A stretch of 64,000 bases of DNA, taken from contig NBAY01000001.1 in NCBI GenBank assembly GCA_002794775.1, positions 124,001 through 188,000 of the forward strand, read 5' to 3'. The translations under genes and the position numbers were made by a program. Below are positions 41,824 to 52,653 of the stretch, one piece after another. The notes below the pieces were generated by a model. The model was not told where the DNA came from. It ran no database searches and worked only from the letters and a program-made list of their open reading frames with translations. This DNA comes from Porodaedalea pini (lineage: Eukaryota; Basidiomycota; Agaricomycetes; Hymenochaetales; Hymenochaetaceae). Position 1 is the first letter of the stretch. Every line of letters starts with the position of its first letter.

Positions 41824-44800
41824 TTGGAGCCCACCGCGAGGGGGACAAGGTGCCTCGCCTAAGTATCAGGTCGACGTCTGAAGCTCCTCGGCGCTCTACA
41901 CGCATACAAGCAAAGGTTCAGGAAGAACCAAGCAACCCACCACCACCACCCAGAGGATGAGGCCAAGGAAGACCAAGAGGACGCCCACCAACCACAGCCA
42001 CCCCTCGGATCTTACACATTCCCAGAGAAGCATCCTCGTCACCTTTTCGCCGATCTGGAACCACCAACCCAGAAAACACACTTCAAGACACCGAGCAACA
42101 ACAGCCACCCTCAGTAACCAAACCAGAACTCACTCAAGAACGAGGACGACCAGTCGAACCTAGAAGGATCTTACCTGATCTCATCGAAACACCGATATCA
42201 CTTCGTATCCCAGGAAGCTTTGTAACCAGCAACAGGTCGCATTTCAGCATTGCCAGTACTCCACTCAGTCGGCGGATACAAAGACCCAGGGGAACACCTG
42301 AAAGCGAGGAAAGGAACCCAGGCCTCGAAGGATACAGGAGTCCAACAAGGGAACGAAGTCGCTCCAGATCCGAAGAAGTGGTCAGGAGACTGGTATCGCC
42401 AGGACCACGAGAATCGGCAACGCCATATCGAAACCAATCACTCAGATCATTGTCACCCACAAGACCAGGGTCACCACTTAATTGGGGCAGACAAGCCATC
42501 AGAAGACGGATCGACGAACCTCTGATTCAAACAGGAGGACCAATAGAAGTACCAACAGAATAAAACTCCGAACCTGAGAATCCTACCCCCGACCAAGAAG
42601 AACAATCAACCCTGGAATCACCACAGAATCGGTCTGAAACATCAGAGGAAGAACTAGTCCCGCCACCGCCGCCACCAACCCCAGAAGGATTGATACCTAT
42701 TGCGATATCAAGGATCGCAGACCCATACCTGGAAACTTGCCCTTCGACTCCAGAACAGCCGAGAAGGACACCAACTCCACCCTCACGCGTACCCACACCA
42801 GCTCCACCGACTTTCCATATCGTGGCGCCACCAATAGTCAGAGCAGTCATGGCTAATTCTACCGCACAAGGATCAAGCCAAGGACCTTCACAAGCCCCAC
42901 CAATGGCACCACCAATGCAACCCATACCCATCGTAGCCAATCCTCTTCCAGACCTCGCCAAGTCTAGAAATCTCCCGATCACTGGACCAAATCCTCCGGT
43001 TCCAGGAGCAACAATGCCGAACAGACACGACAAACGAGCACCAGCAATGAACGCCGATGCAGAACCAGAAGGGATCCCACAATTCTTCGAAGAGGTTAAC
43101 ATCTTAGGATCGAATGCAGGAATCACCAATCTACAGAAAATCAATTGGGCACGTTACTACGCACTGGTACGCGAGGAATTACTATGGTCGACTCTCCCAC
43201 AGGCACGACAAAATGATTTCGCGTCATTCAAAACAGCCGCCCTAGGCTTCTATCCGGCGGCAACGATAAGATACACTTACAGAGATCTAATCAATTTCGT
43301 TGCCGAGAATTCCAACAAGGTTCTGATGAGCACGGCTGCCCTGGGAGAATAGCATCGAAGCTTTATGCGTATTACGTCATATCTGGTTCAAGAAGGAGTC
43401 ATTTCGGATCTAGATCAAAAGCGGTTCTATCGAGAAGGTCTAAACTGGCTCACCAATCAGCATCTCGAACAACAACTTCAGTTGGTTGACTTTCGACACC
43501 CAGCTGGCATTCCTTGGGATATACCGGTACTATACAACGAACTCAACCGACTTATAGCAGGAGGAGTCCTAGTAACTGGTCCTGGGGTGCAGCAAGGATA
43601 CGCAGTACCGCAGTATGGAACATTCGGGATACCCGCAGCGCCTCCATATTTTACTCAGCAACATGTCACCGCAGCATCTGGACCGTACGCACTGACCCCC
43701 ATCAAACGAGAGGACTCAGAACTGAGCTTGCTCACACGCATGGTATCGGACTTACAAGCGGAAATACGGGATCTCCGGGGAGAAAGGAAGGAGGATTATC
43801 GAAGGTGAGACTACGAGGATCGGTACACTCGAGATTGGCTGTATGCCCATAACAAACCGTGGGAGTACCAGCGACCCGACGATTACGGACGGCCACGCGA
43901 AGAATACAGGGCACCACCGAGAGGCCCACCTCCAGTCAGAAATATGCAGGTAAGGAATACAGGACCCCGAACGTGTGCAATGTGCCACAGCACCGCACAC
44001 CTATTCAGGGACTGTACGATCAGGGACACGTTGCTGAACCGGCGACTATTGGCCTTGGATGCGCAAGGATTCTTTGTGATGCCAGGAGGAACACGACTGC
44101 CACCGGGACCTCAAGGCTCTTCCCTACTGGATCGAATGAACTTGTACTACCGAGACCACCCGAACGAAGTCCCTCCGGGTACAACTATTCCTGTCGACAT
44201 GACGGCGCTACGAGATCCACCACCGCACCAAATGGCGAACTTGTTCGATACATACTATCCTGCCATATCAGGACCAAGTATGTATACGCCGACCCAGCCA
44301 GGAAAGGGGGAAGCCCACATCAAAGAAATTCAGGACGAATACGTAGGGGAAGGAAGAAAGGTTCGGTTCGACGATACGGGCAATTCTCACGAGCAGCAGA
44401 GGCGATCGGCGAGACTGGCAAATATAGGAAAAGCCAACTCTCCCTCACCTAGGCGCACGACGAAACCAATGAAAGAACGAGAGGGACGCGAAACGGCTAT
44501 GGACTCGGGCGTACCGGAAACAGAAACAGATAAAGGAAAGGAGAAAGTATCGGCCCAGCCCAGAGCAATCAAAGAATCGGTACCCGACTCTATTCCACCG
44601 AGCGAGCCTACGCAAGTACATGTAGCACCACCATGGGAAATGATGGAACCGAAGCCTGGACATCCCAACCCGGTGATAGACATACAGAGACCTCAGTTCA
44701 AATACAACACACCGGCTAATGACCCTGCAATGGTCGATGCAGTATTTCGCCGATTCTTGGACTCCACAATATCAATATCAGGTCGAGAATTGTTGGCAAC

Positions 44801-45290
44801 CTCGCCGGAGGTCAGACGAAAATGCAAGGACATGATGACGGCAAAGCGGAGTCCGATAAACCATGACGAAGAAGGCGCGGCAATGTATTCAGCGGGACCC
44901 AGACCAGGATCGCCAGATGAAACAACGGAAAGGGAACCAATCGCACCAGCGACTGTACCAATTTGAGTCATTGATGTATGGCTGGATGGAAAAGTCGAGG
45001 TAGAAGGACTACTTGACACTGGAGCTTCGTTTATAGGGCTTTCTTGGGATGTATGGAAACACCTAGGATCACCGACCCTAAATAACAAACGAATCACTAT
45101 CGAAACAGCAGACGCGTCTAGGACCCAATCGCTTGGACTAATACCACGACTCAGGATAGGACTCGGAGGATTCTCGGTACTCGTACAAGCACAAGTCGTA
45201 CACCCAGCACCAGGTACTGATGCTTCCGTAGATGTGATCTGGGCCATTTCAGGCACATTAGAGATGCTCAGTGTAATTATCACGTTGGCT
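41823..45290 (+). pseudogene. Element H gag-protease frame with several stops
   Basis: One frame runs through the whole stretch: Pro/Arg-rich N-terminus, capsid-like part (QFFEEVNILGSNAGITNLQK, WARYYALVREELLWSTLP), CCHC knuckle (CAMCHSTAHLFRDC, about 43977-44018), then a retropepsin (VEGLLDTGASFIGLSWDVWK, about 44996-45056) with the DTG triad intact. Stops at about 41949 (TGA), 42561 (TAA), 43350 (TAG), 43806 (TGA) and 44964 (TGA) break it; most TGA would be Arg CGA. The sequence ends as SGTLEMLSVIITLAT. Confidence 0.8.
41825..41841 (+). other. tRNA primer-binding site of element H
   Basis: TGGAGCCCACCGCGAGG. Differs from the element C site only by CGC against CGT, a CpG transition. Confidence 0.6.
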
Positions 45291-46570
45291 ACTTGAGCTC
45301 GCTCCTTTTGAAGTTTGATAATTTGAGCGTCAATCTGGGTGGTTCAGTTCGCACGTTCTTTATTGGCAAACTCTGCTGGGACCTTGTATCTGGGAGGACG
45401 TTTGTGTACAGCTCCCCCTCCGGGTGCCCAGCAGTTCTGAATCGGGTGTGTTCCTCATTTACAATTGGGGCACAGAGTTCTTGTTGAATGTTTGTGCCTG
45501 CCACCATGTCCCTGAGTATTGATTTGGAGAGTGGATTCAGTCTTCTTTATTGCACTGAAACCTTGAGCTTCTTGGAGTTCCAAAGTAGAGATCAGATCTT
45601 CAGGGTTGTGCATAACTGTGCCATATAGCATGAGCTGCTTCCATTCTGGATGATTGGCAAGGGACTGAAGAATGATCACGTGCCACTCGGGAGAAGTAAG
45701 GATGATCCTGCAATTAATACACTTGGCTCAGAGCTGGCAAAGCTTGAAGACATGATCACAAAGAGATTCGCCTTCAACAATCCATTTGGAATGGAGGTGT
45801 GCATTGGCTGCGGTTTCTGCTAAGATGGAGTGTTTGTCAAACCTATTGTTTACGGTTCTCCAGAGATCCGCAGCCATAGCAACGTTGGGACACAGTTCAC
45901 CATAAAGAGAGGAGTGGATATTGAGCACTAGTTGTCCCTTAGCAAGCATGTCAACCCAATACCAGCTCTTGAAAGCCTCTAGCCCATCAGCTGGGTTCAG
46001 CTGGGGAATCAAGCCAGTTGCGTGCCCGAACCAGTTATTACTGATTAGAATTATCTCTTGAATACTCTTCCATGCAAAGAAGTTAGACCCAGTGGGCTTG
46101 AGATGATTTTTGGCACTGAATTCCTTGATCCAGTAGTCCTCAGAATGCTTGCAGTGTGTCACATGTGTAGTTTGGGTGGATGACACATTGTTGGAAGGGT
46201 TCATGAAGAGTCCAAATGGAGAAGGAGGACAGCTGGGAAGAACTGGAAGAGACTTTTCGGTCGCAACCGGAGAAGCTGCGGCTGACTGCACTCAAGAAGA
46301 AAAATTCAGCATTGAGATTCTCGAGGAAATATGAGAGTCGACCATATAGGGTTTGGCGGAAGACATGTCGATGATGGAGCTGAACCGAGATAACAGAGTC
46401 AACAGACTAAGTGAACGTAGATGGATACTATTCAGCGGTGCCACCTCACTCTCTATCGTCAGGGATGGGGTTCGGCTTTCTACACTCGGTGTTCTGTTTG
46501 AATGCCATGGATCTAAGTTGAACGATGGAAGCTGTTGGTTATTCCTAGCTCGTTGTCCTCTGGTTTGCAT
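45291..46570 (-). pseudogene. Copia-type gag remnant (copia I)
   Basis: Minus strand, ATG at 46570 (MQTRGQRARNNQQLP). The middle part (HLKPTGSNFFAWKSIQEIIL, GLEAFKSWYWVDMLAKGQLV, LWRTVNNRFDKHSILAETAA) has the typical shape of copia gag (UBN2-like). The zinc knuckle reads CPNCK, a TGA, GTHPIQNCW near 45440-45480. Stops after LNFSS (46291), LCQL (45728) and in the knuckle kill the frame. It abuts element H at 45290. Confidence 0.75.
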
Positions 46571-46611
46571 CAACGGGGCTTCGATATAGATGAGGTGGGC
46601 AGCGGCTTAAG

Positions 46612-46628
46612 ATGCAAGGCTCATAACC
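46612..46628 (-). other. Half-tRNA-iMet primer site of copia I
   Basis: The minus strand reads GGTTATGAGCCTTGC. The complement contains GGCTCATAACC, the anticodon-loop half of initiator tRNA-Met with CAT. Copia-type elements are known to prime from a cleaved tRNA-iMet half. Confidence 0.6.
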
Positions 46629-46872
46629 TTTTGGTATCTGAATAGAATATATGCTCAGCTGGACGTAGTGTACACAACTCTTGATATACCTGAATAGAAT
46701 ATATGCTAGGTAGTATGAATGAATATAGGAAAGTGAAGAATGTAGTGAGATGCTCACCTCAGCTGGACATAGTGTACACAACTGAGGTGGCAGAGTGAGT
46801 GGCTGGCAGAATATATGCTCAACCGGAAAAGGAAATTCAGACTGAAAGTAGGCTGGAAATGACTAAACTACT
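46629..46872 (-). repeat. Copia I LTR remnant
   Basis: Upstream of the primer site on the minus strand. Contains the repeated GAATAGAATATATGCT (46639, 46689) and GTGTACACAACT (two or three copies), as in a decayed promoter region. Its outer end was not found; K2 follows at 46875. Confidence 0.45.
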
Positions 46873-46874
46873 TA

Positions 46875-47712
46875 CAGCCTTTTTCATAAGTCCTGCGACA
46901 CGTGCATGTCACGTGAAGTGAGCCACGTCAGAGCCAAAGTGTCGAAAAATTAGAATGAATGCCTATTTTCTCTGTGAATTCTGCACAGTACCTGCTCATT
47001 AAGTACTCAAAAAAAGGCACTGTTCTCAGGAGAAGAAATATGTAAAATAGGGAGCAATAAATTGACTGTATAGGCAGGTTGAGATCAAACAAGTGCAGCT
47101 GGTCTGTTCTCTCATACATTTTCACTGAGATTCAAAAATTATGGCTCCCCTACATCTACCTATAAAATTCTTTCCTGTGTCTGTAAATTAAGTATATGAC
47201 TATACCAACATCTCCTGAAAGTTTGAAGCCAATCCATTCAGTATTCATGGTGCAGCAGCAAGGTTTGTGTTCCACTCTTGGTCATGCTGCAAGGATGGAA
47301 AGAGCTCAAAGTGGAACACAAACCTTGCTGCTGCACCATGAATACTGAATGGATTGGCTTCAAACTTGCAGGAGATGTTGGTATAGTCATATACTTAATT
47401 TACAGACACAGGAAAGAATTTTATAGGTAGATGTAGGGGAGCCATAATTTTTGAATCTCAGTGAAAATGTATGAGAGAACAGACCAGCTGCACTTGTTTG
47501 ATCTCCACCTGCCTACACAGTCAATTTATTGCTCCATATTTTACATATTTCTTTTCCTGAGAACCATGCCTTTTTTTTGAGTACTTAATGAGCAGGTACT
47601 GTGCAGAATTCACAGAGAAAATAGGCATTCATTCTAATTTTTCGACACTTTGGCTCTGACGCGGCTCACTTCACGTGACATGCACGTGTCGCAGGACTTA
47701 TGAAAAAGGCTG
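46875..47712. mobile_element. Palindromic foldback element K2, 838 bp, TA-flanked
   Basis: Same ends and arms as K1, differing by a small number of substitutions and a shorter loop near 47275-47305. TA on both sides (46873-46874, 47713-47714). The similarity of K1 and K2 suggests recent activity or conversion. Confidence 0.88.
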
Positions 47713-47743
47713 TAAACGAGCAATGTCGATCATATACTCTCAA

Positions 47744-48176
47744 CATCTATGAGCTCTCTGCTTTGATTCATCGTGATAATGATAATAGTCATTACTCCTC
47801 AATTGAGTCAAATATGCGGCTGGGTAACCGGCGCAAGAAATTACAACGCTCCAGGCGGACTTATCAATCTCACTCGCATCCACTCGCACCACTGCTGCGT
47901 AAAGAATTGAACTGCGCATGCTAGGGTCTTCTATTTCTATACTATTCTGAATCGCCAGCTGAAGTAGATGTTGCAGCCTAGCTTGTGCAACGTGTTGCGT
48001 GGCTTTGATGCCGATGCTCGCGGTGCAAGAGAGCGAGTACGGCTTTGATGTTCTGCTGGAGCTTCCCCATCTCTTATCAGGTCTTTGCAAAAGAATTCGT
48101 CCAGGAGGACAGCTGGGCCGATCATGAGCAGTAAGCCGACACTATCCGAATGACACGAACGATCTTAACTTTATTG
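47744..48176 (-). repeat. Inverted duplicate, left copy (partner 55547-55983)
   Basis: About 430 bp, roughly 85-90% identical to the reverse complement of 55547-55983. Shared text includes ATCTATGAGCTCT at one end and AAAGTTAAGATC at the other. Protein-like reading in both copies: YLLQLAIQNSIEIED and ISCAGYPA.YLTQLRSN; whether this was ever coding is open. Confidence 0.7.
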
Positions 48177-49795
48177 CTAGTTCTTGTTGATCATAGACGG
48201 TTGTTCGAGGGTAGAAGCACCCTGTCTCTGTGTTGAAAGTCTGATTTGGAAAAGACCTGATTCCTGACCAAATGATCACTTAGAAGAGCTTGAATACCTG
48301 CTTGGATGATTGCTAAACAGATAGGAGTCGCTTCTCGCTGTCTGCTAGCTGGGCTGTTCGATAAGCTCTTGGACGGGCTAGTATGGTCTCCAGCAAGGTC
48401 CCGAATGTCAGAAGCGGCTGCTTACCTGCTGTCTGAACTGCTTCTGTGTCTTTTTTTAAATCTTATTTTTAAATTTATCTTTATAGGCACGCGAAGCTAC
48501 CCGGAAAGAGGCTGTACGTTGACGTATCGAATCCAGCATGGGTCAATTTTTGCTGCCGTATGTTGCCGGGTGCCTGAAATTCTAACGTGATCGCTCAGGG
48601 CAAGAATAGTTGTGGTGAAGAATGTCTGCCGGAGTACGTGCCTTTTTTTTGTTCAACATGAAGACTGGCCTGGCGGAAGCAAACGCACGGGTGAAGCGCA
48701 AGTGGTCGGTCTACCGTGACCTAGCTAACTTCATGATCCTCTGTTTTCTGCTTAGTTTCATCTCGAATCTCTTCCCTATGTGTTGCAGACCAACTCTGGA
48801 CCCCGTAAGCTCTCCTTAATGTACAAGTCGCGCCTTGCATCTCGGAATCCACGTCGTTGGACTCAAAAGGAACGGATATGCAGCAATGCAAACGGATATT
48901 TGGGGAACATCAACACTAGTACTGGCTCCAAGCTTCGAGCTACTTTCTCTGCATGACAGCTCTGTGCTTGTTTCAGATCATTCGCGATGACTGGGTATTC
49001 TAACGCTGAACTCAGTTTTCACAGCAAGGTGCAGAACCCCTGTTTGACAAAGGACATCATTCGAAAGCGCCGTAATCTCATTGTGCTCGAGCACGCAAGA
49101 ATCCATCAAGCAACTTCGAACAAAGGGTCCCAGACTACTGCAGAAAGGCAAGTCCTTTTATTTGAACATTGCCTTGCCTGGGTAGTGTGGTTGGGCGGGG
49201 TTTTTCCTCAGAGAACGAGCATGACATCTGTGCATAATCCCGTTCATTGTTCTATCATTCCATCCTCTCCGTCGTTGCAACCACCGGAGGTGTCGGCCCG
49301 GGTTTTATAGCTTTCATCTCCGATCTCATATTCCCCGCATTTCCCCACATCAGAACTTTGAAGCGCATCTTACTTTTGCATCGCACACACATGATGATGG
49401 ACCTGGTTCTGTGCTCACTTTCGCCTTACTAAGTTACATGTCATTGATTCCGAGTCCTATGCGGATGCTAATTTACTGACATTGGATGGAATCCGCAGTC
49501 TTGTGGCGGACAGCGAAATGAAGTTCTGTTTGATGCTCTGTATTCATAGACGTTTTCCCATGCGTCGGCGCATACGGAGACCCATGAAGCGCGCCAATCG
49601 TGCATCGAGTTCCTCAGGCACGCGGACGACTGAATGGTCACCCGCGTTTTCGGCAGGACGCGTACCAAGCTGGAACAGAAACTCTAGCTTCTGGGCGCGT
49701 TCTCACAATGTCCGAGCCCCAGTCATAACGCACGCCCGTATCTGCGGTTCATCATCCCTCTCTATCTTCCGACGCTGGACAGGGACCGACTCACG
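48177..49795. other. Region upstream of the transporter gene; possible small gene at 48622
   Basis: A plus-strand frame 48622-48819 starts MSAGVRAFFLFNMKTGLAEA and ends SNLFPMCCRPTLDP. It has an acceptor-like TGTTGCAG inside (48782-48789) and might be the first exon of an unknown gene. The rest shows no recognisable frame. The transporter promoter should lie within about 49300-49795. Confidence 0.3.
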
Positions 49796-51521
49796 ATGAA
49801 CACCACCAGCACGCTCTCGCCTAGAGATGTGGCCATCGCCATGATTGAGCACGGCGTCGTGAAGCACCAGACGCGGTACGACAAGGTGTTCTTCAAGGTG
49901 CGTCTGTACTTTACTTTCATGACCCTCGAACCTTCCATCTGAGCGACGCTCTGCAGGCCGTTCTTGCTGGTGCCCTGTTATCCACGGGAGGCCTGCTCTT
50001 GGAGATCATAGAGGGAGGATCGCCGCAGTTGAACACGGATAACCCTGGTCTCGTCAAGATCTTGGGCGGGGCCGTTTTCCCTGTTGGCCTCGTGATGTAC
50101 GTGCCAACTTCCTTGACGTTGTTCTTGGACGAATTCGACTGATGCGGCTTTCTTGTTTAGGATTGTGCTCACTGGCCAGGAGCTCCTTACGAGCAACATG
50201 ATGGTCCGTGCTCTGGAGTTTGCGCCGGAATAATTGACTTCAAGTCCTTTCTAAGGTCCTCCCGATGGCTTGGATTAAAGGCGCCATTCCGTGGTGGAGT
50301 ACTTTTGTCAACTGGGTCATAGGTACGCGGGACGTTATCTAATAACTTGCCCCGTCTTTTTTGACTATGCGATATAGTGCTCTTCGGGAATCTCTGTGGC
50401 AGCCTGTTCTTCGCAGCGGTCCTCGTCAAATGTAAGTTCCACATGAAACGGCTTGGATCTCATTGGCTCAACTGTCGTCCAGACACTGCGATTATCTCGA
50501 CAGCTCCATATGAACAATTCGTGATGGAATTCGCCATGTATGCGCGCATATCACTACCCCATTCATCTCACAAAACTCAACTACGCTCTCACGCTCTCGC
50601 AGAAAGAAAGCCGGGACCCCAGAATGGCATCAGATATTCCTGCGCGGGATTGCCTGCAACTGGCTTGTCTGCATAGCGGTCTGGGTGCGTCTCCAGTCTA
50701 CTGGGGGTATTTTACGATGGCTGAGAATATTAATGTGGTTCAGCAAGCGGCGGGTTCGAGGGAGACTATTTCAAAGGTTAGGAATCTGAGCGGAGCTATG
50801 TGCGCCACGAAGCTAATGAATCGGACTCTCGCGTCGGCGTTGACAGGTCTTTGCAATTTGGATTCCTATCTGGGTACGTCCCGGTCCTGGCGGGGTTTAG
50901 AGCTGGGCATCGACTGATCCTGACCCCTTCACATCAAAAAGATATTCGTGTCTTGTGGATTCGATCACGGTTCGTGAATTTCAATTGCTTGGGTCTCCGC
51001 GGATAACTTACCATGGAGCGCTCTGCATATTCGCCTCCTCAGTTGTCGGTATGTCATTGTCAATTAGACTACTGCCGTAAGTACAGATATTGACAAGAAA
51101 ACGGAATCCAGCCAACATGTTCCTCGTCCCTATTGGGATTCTTTTCGGCGCTGATGTTTGTGATATTCTCTTCTGTTCTCCGTTCTACTTGGACATTTGA
51201 CTGATTCTCACGGTCTAGCTCACCGTTGCTGAGTACATCCGAAAGTGCGTGCAGAATCGTATGTATACCCCTAGATAAATGGCGCGGCTGATTGGACCTG
51301 CGCTATCAAGGTCGCTCATAGCAGCGTTCCTCGGAAACGTCGTGGGCGCGCTGTGCGTCGTGCTTCCTGCCGTATACTTCTACCTGTCCGACTACGACTA
51401 CCGCCTCGACTCGCGCAACCTGCGCGGCGTGGAAGAAGGCGAGGGCCTGAATGAGATCAGGGAAATCAGAGAGGACAGCGGAAGCAGCAACAGCATGCAG
51501 AATGCGAAGCGGGAGGATTGA
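49796..51521 (+). CDS. Formate/nitrite transporter (FNT family), 14 exons
   Basis: Membrane channel for small anions such as formate or nitrite. Exons: 49796-49897, 49957-50096, 50161-50203, 50256-50322, 50378-50431, 50483-50537, 50603-50684, 50744-50776, 50847-50873, 50942-50969, 51043-51048, 51112-51155, 51219-51244, 51311-51521; sum 918 nt, 305 codons plus stop, the usual FNT size. Recognisable FNT stretches: YDKVFFKAVLAGALLSTGGL, PVGLVMIVLTGQELLTSNMM, FLRGIACNWLVCIAVWQAAG, ANMFLVPIGILFGAD, AAFLGNVVGALCVVLPAVYF. Six hydrophobic spans fit the family. The tail is hydrophilic (YDYRLDSRNLRGVEEGEGLN...). The 6-nt exon 51043-51048 restores HVVANM. The intron after exon 3 starts GTCCGT, an unusual donor. 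The exon boundaries are by eye; the frame sum supports them. Confidence 0.88.
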
Positions 51522-52653
51522 GATTGAGATCGTGAGCGTGGTACTGGTTTTCGACTTCGTGAAATGACCTTCTCCCCGCGTGTTTGAATTTTACTTGTAT
51601 GATTTATGGATTTCGTTATTTTTTTTGTTTCCCCTTTGTTTTATGTTTATGCATTACTTTGGTTGGTGCGGAGTCTGAATGTTTTGAACTTTGATGCAAT
51701 GATGATGATGATCGGCGCAGCATGCTGTTTGTTTTTTAGCCGCTACTTCGACTCGGACTGCAATTTGCCACCGGCGTTTGCACAACATCAGCACGTCGTA
51801 CGCGCTCCACAGTATGGAAGACCTTGGGCATCTAAAACTTGAAAGGGATCCATCAACATAATGATCCTTCATCCATGGGCTTCAGTCACGAAATCACCGC
51901 GGACGATGATGGGATCCACAAGCTCAAGCTTCCTGAAGTTCACTGTTTAGACGTCAATTCTATCGTCCACTGAGCCTTGATAGAGATTGAATAAATATGG
52001 GTTTTTTTTAAATCCTCTAGGGTGCCAGTGAGTTGATTCTGGACATTCGACGACCATGGATGGAGTGCTTTAATTTGTCAATTTCCGACGCGACTGCTCT
52101 TTGCATGCCTAGTCTGGTTTGCTCGTTTGGCAGGAAAACCCTCTTTTTCTGATACGCCATCATCCCCGGGACTTCAAGGTCTGGCTGTGGCGTCCCACGT
52201 AGACGGTGCTCCGGAAACTTCCCTTCAAGATCCATAATGCATCAGCGCGAAGCCTCGTTTCCTATTCAAATAGATCTCTGCTTTCTTTACTTAGTCGACG
52301 GGTTACCCATATCTTACCGTGTCAATCCACCCGACTACCCCGCATCAATACAGTGCTCAGGTGATTGAAGCAACCTACGCGAAAGAAGCGGTGCCATACA
52401 ATGTGGGGCATGTCGTTGCTCAGGCGCAAAAAAAAAGAAGAACAAATCGCGCCAAGCCTGGGACCGATGGCTAGCCACTGTCTAAATACAACAGTCAGAA
52501 GATTGATGACGGGCGTACAAGCGCCTATGTCAACGAGAATTGTCTTAAGGCATTTGCTGGACCTGGGCGCTGTTTCCACGGACTCTCCCCCCTTCTTTCC
52601 ACAGTCTTTACGTTCCCCCCTTCCCTGGACTGTGACCGCAGTGTGCCTTGGCC
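51522..52653. other. Intergenic region
   Basis: The 3' region of the transporter gene (T-rich, polyadenylation likely within 51580-51700) and the upstream region of the DUF6534 gene. No supported gene. Confidence 0.4.

Larger units (their letters stand above)
40971..45290 (+). mobile_element. Ty3-type element H, 5' part (LTR, gag, protease)
   Basis: Inserted in A3 pol after ctgg. It has an LTR of about 850 bp, the same primer-site sequence as element C, and a gag-protease frame of similar layout. It breaks off near 45290 against a copia remnant on the other strand; RT and integrase are absent. Confidence 0.8.
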
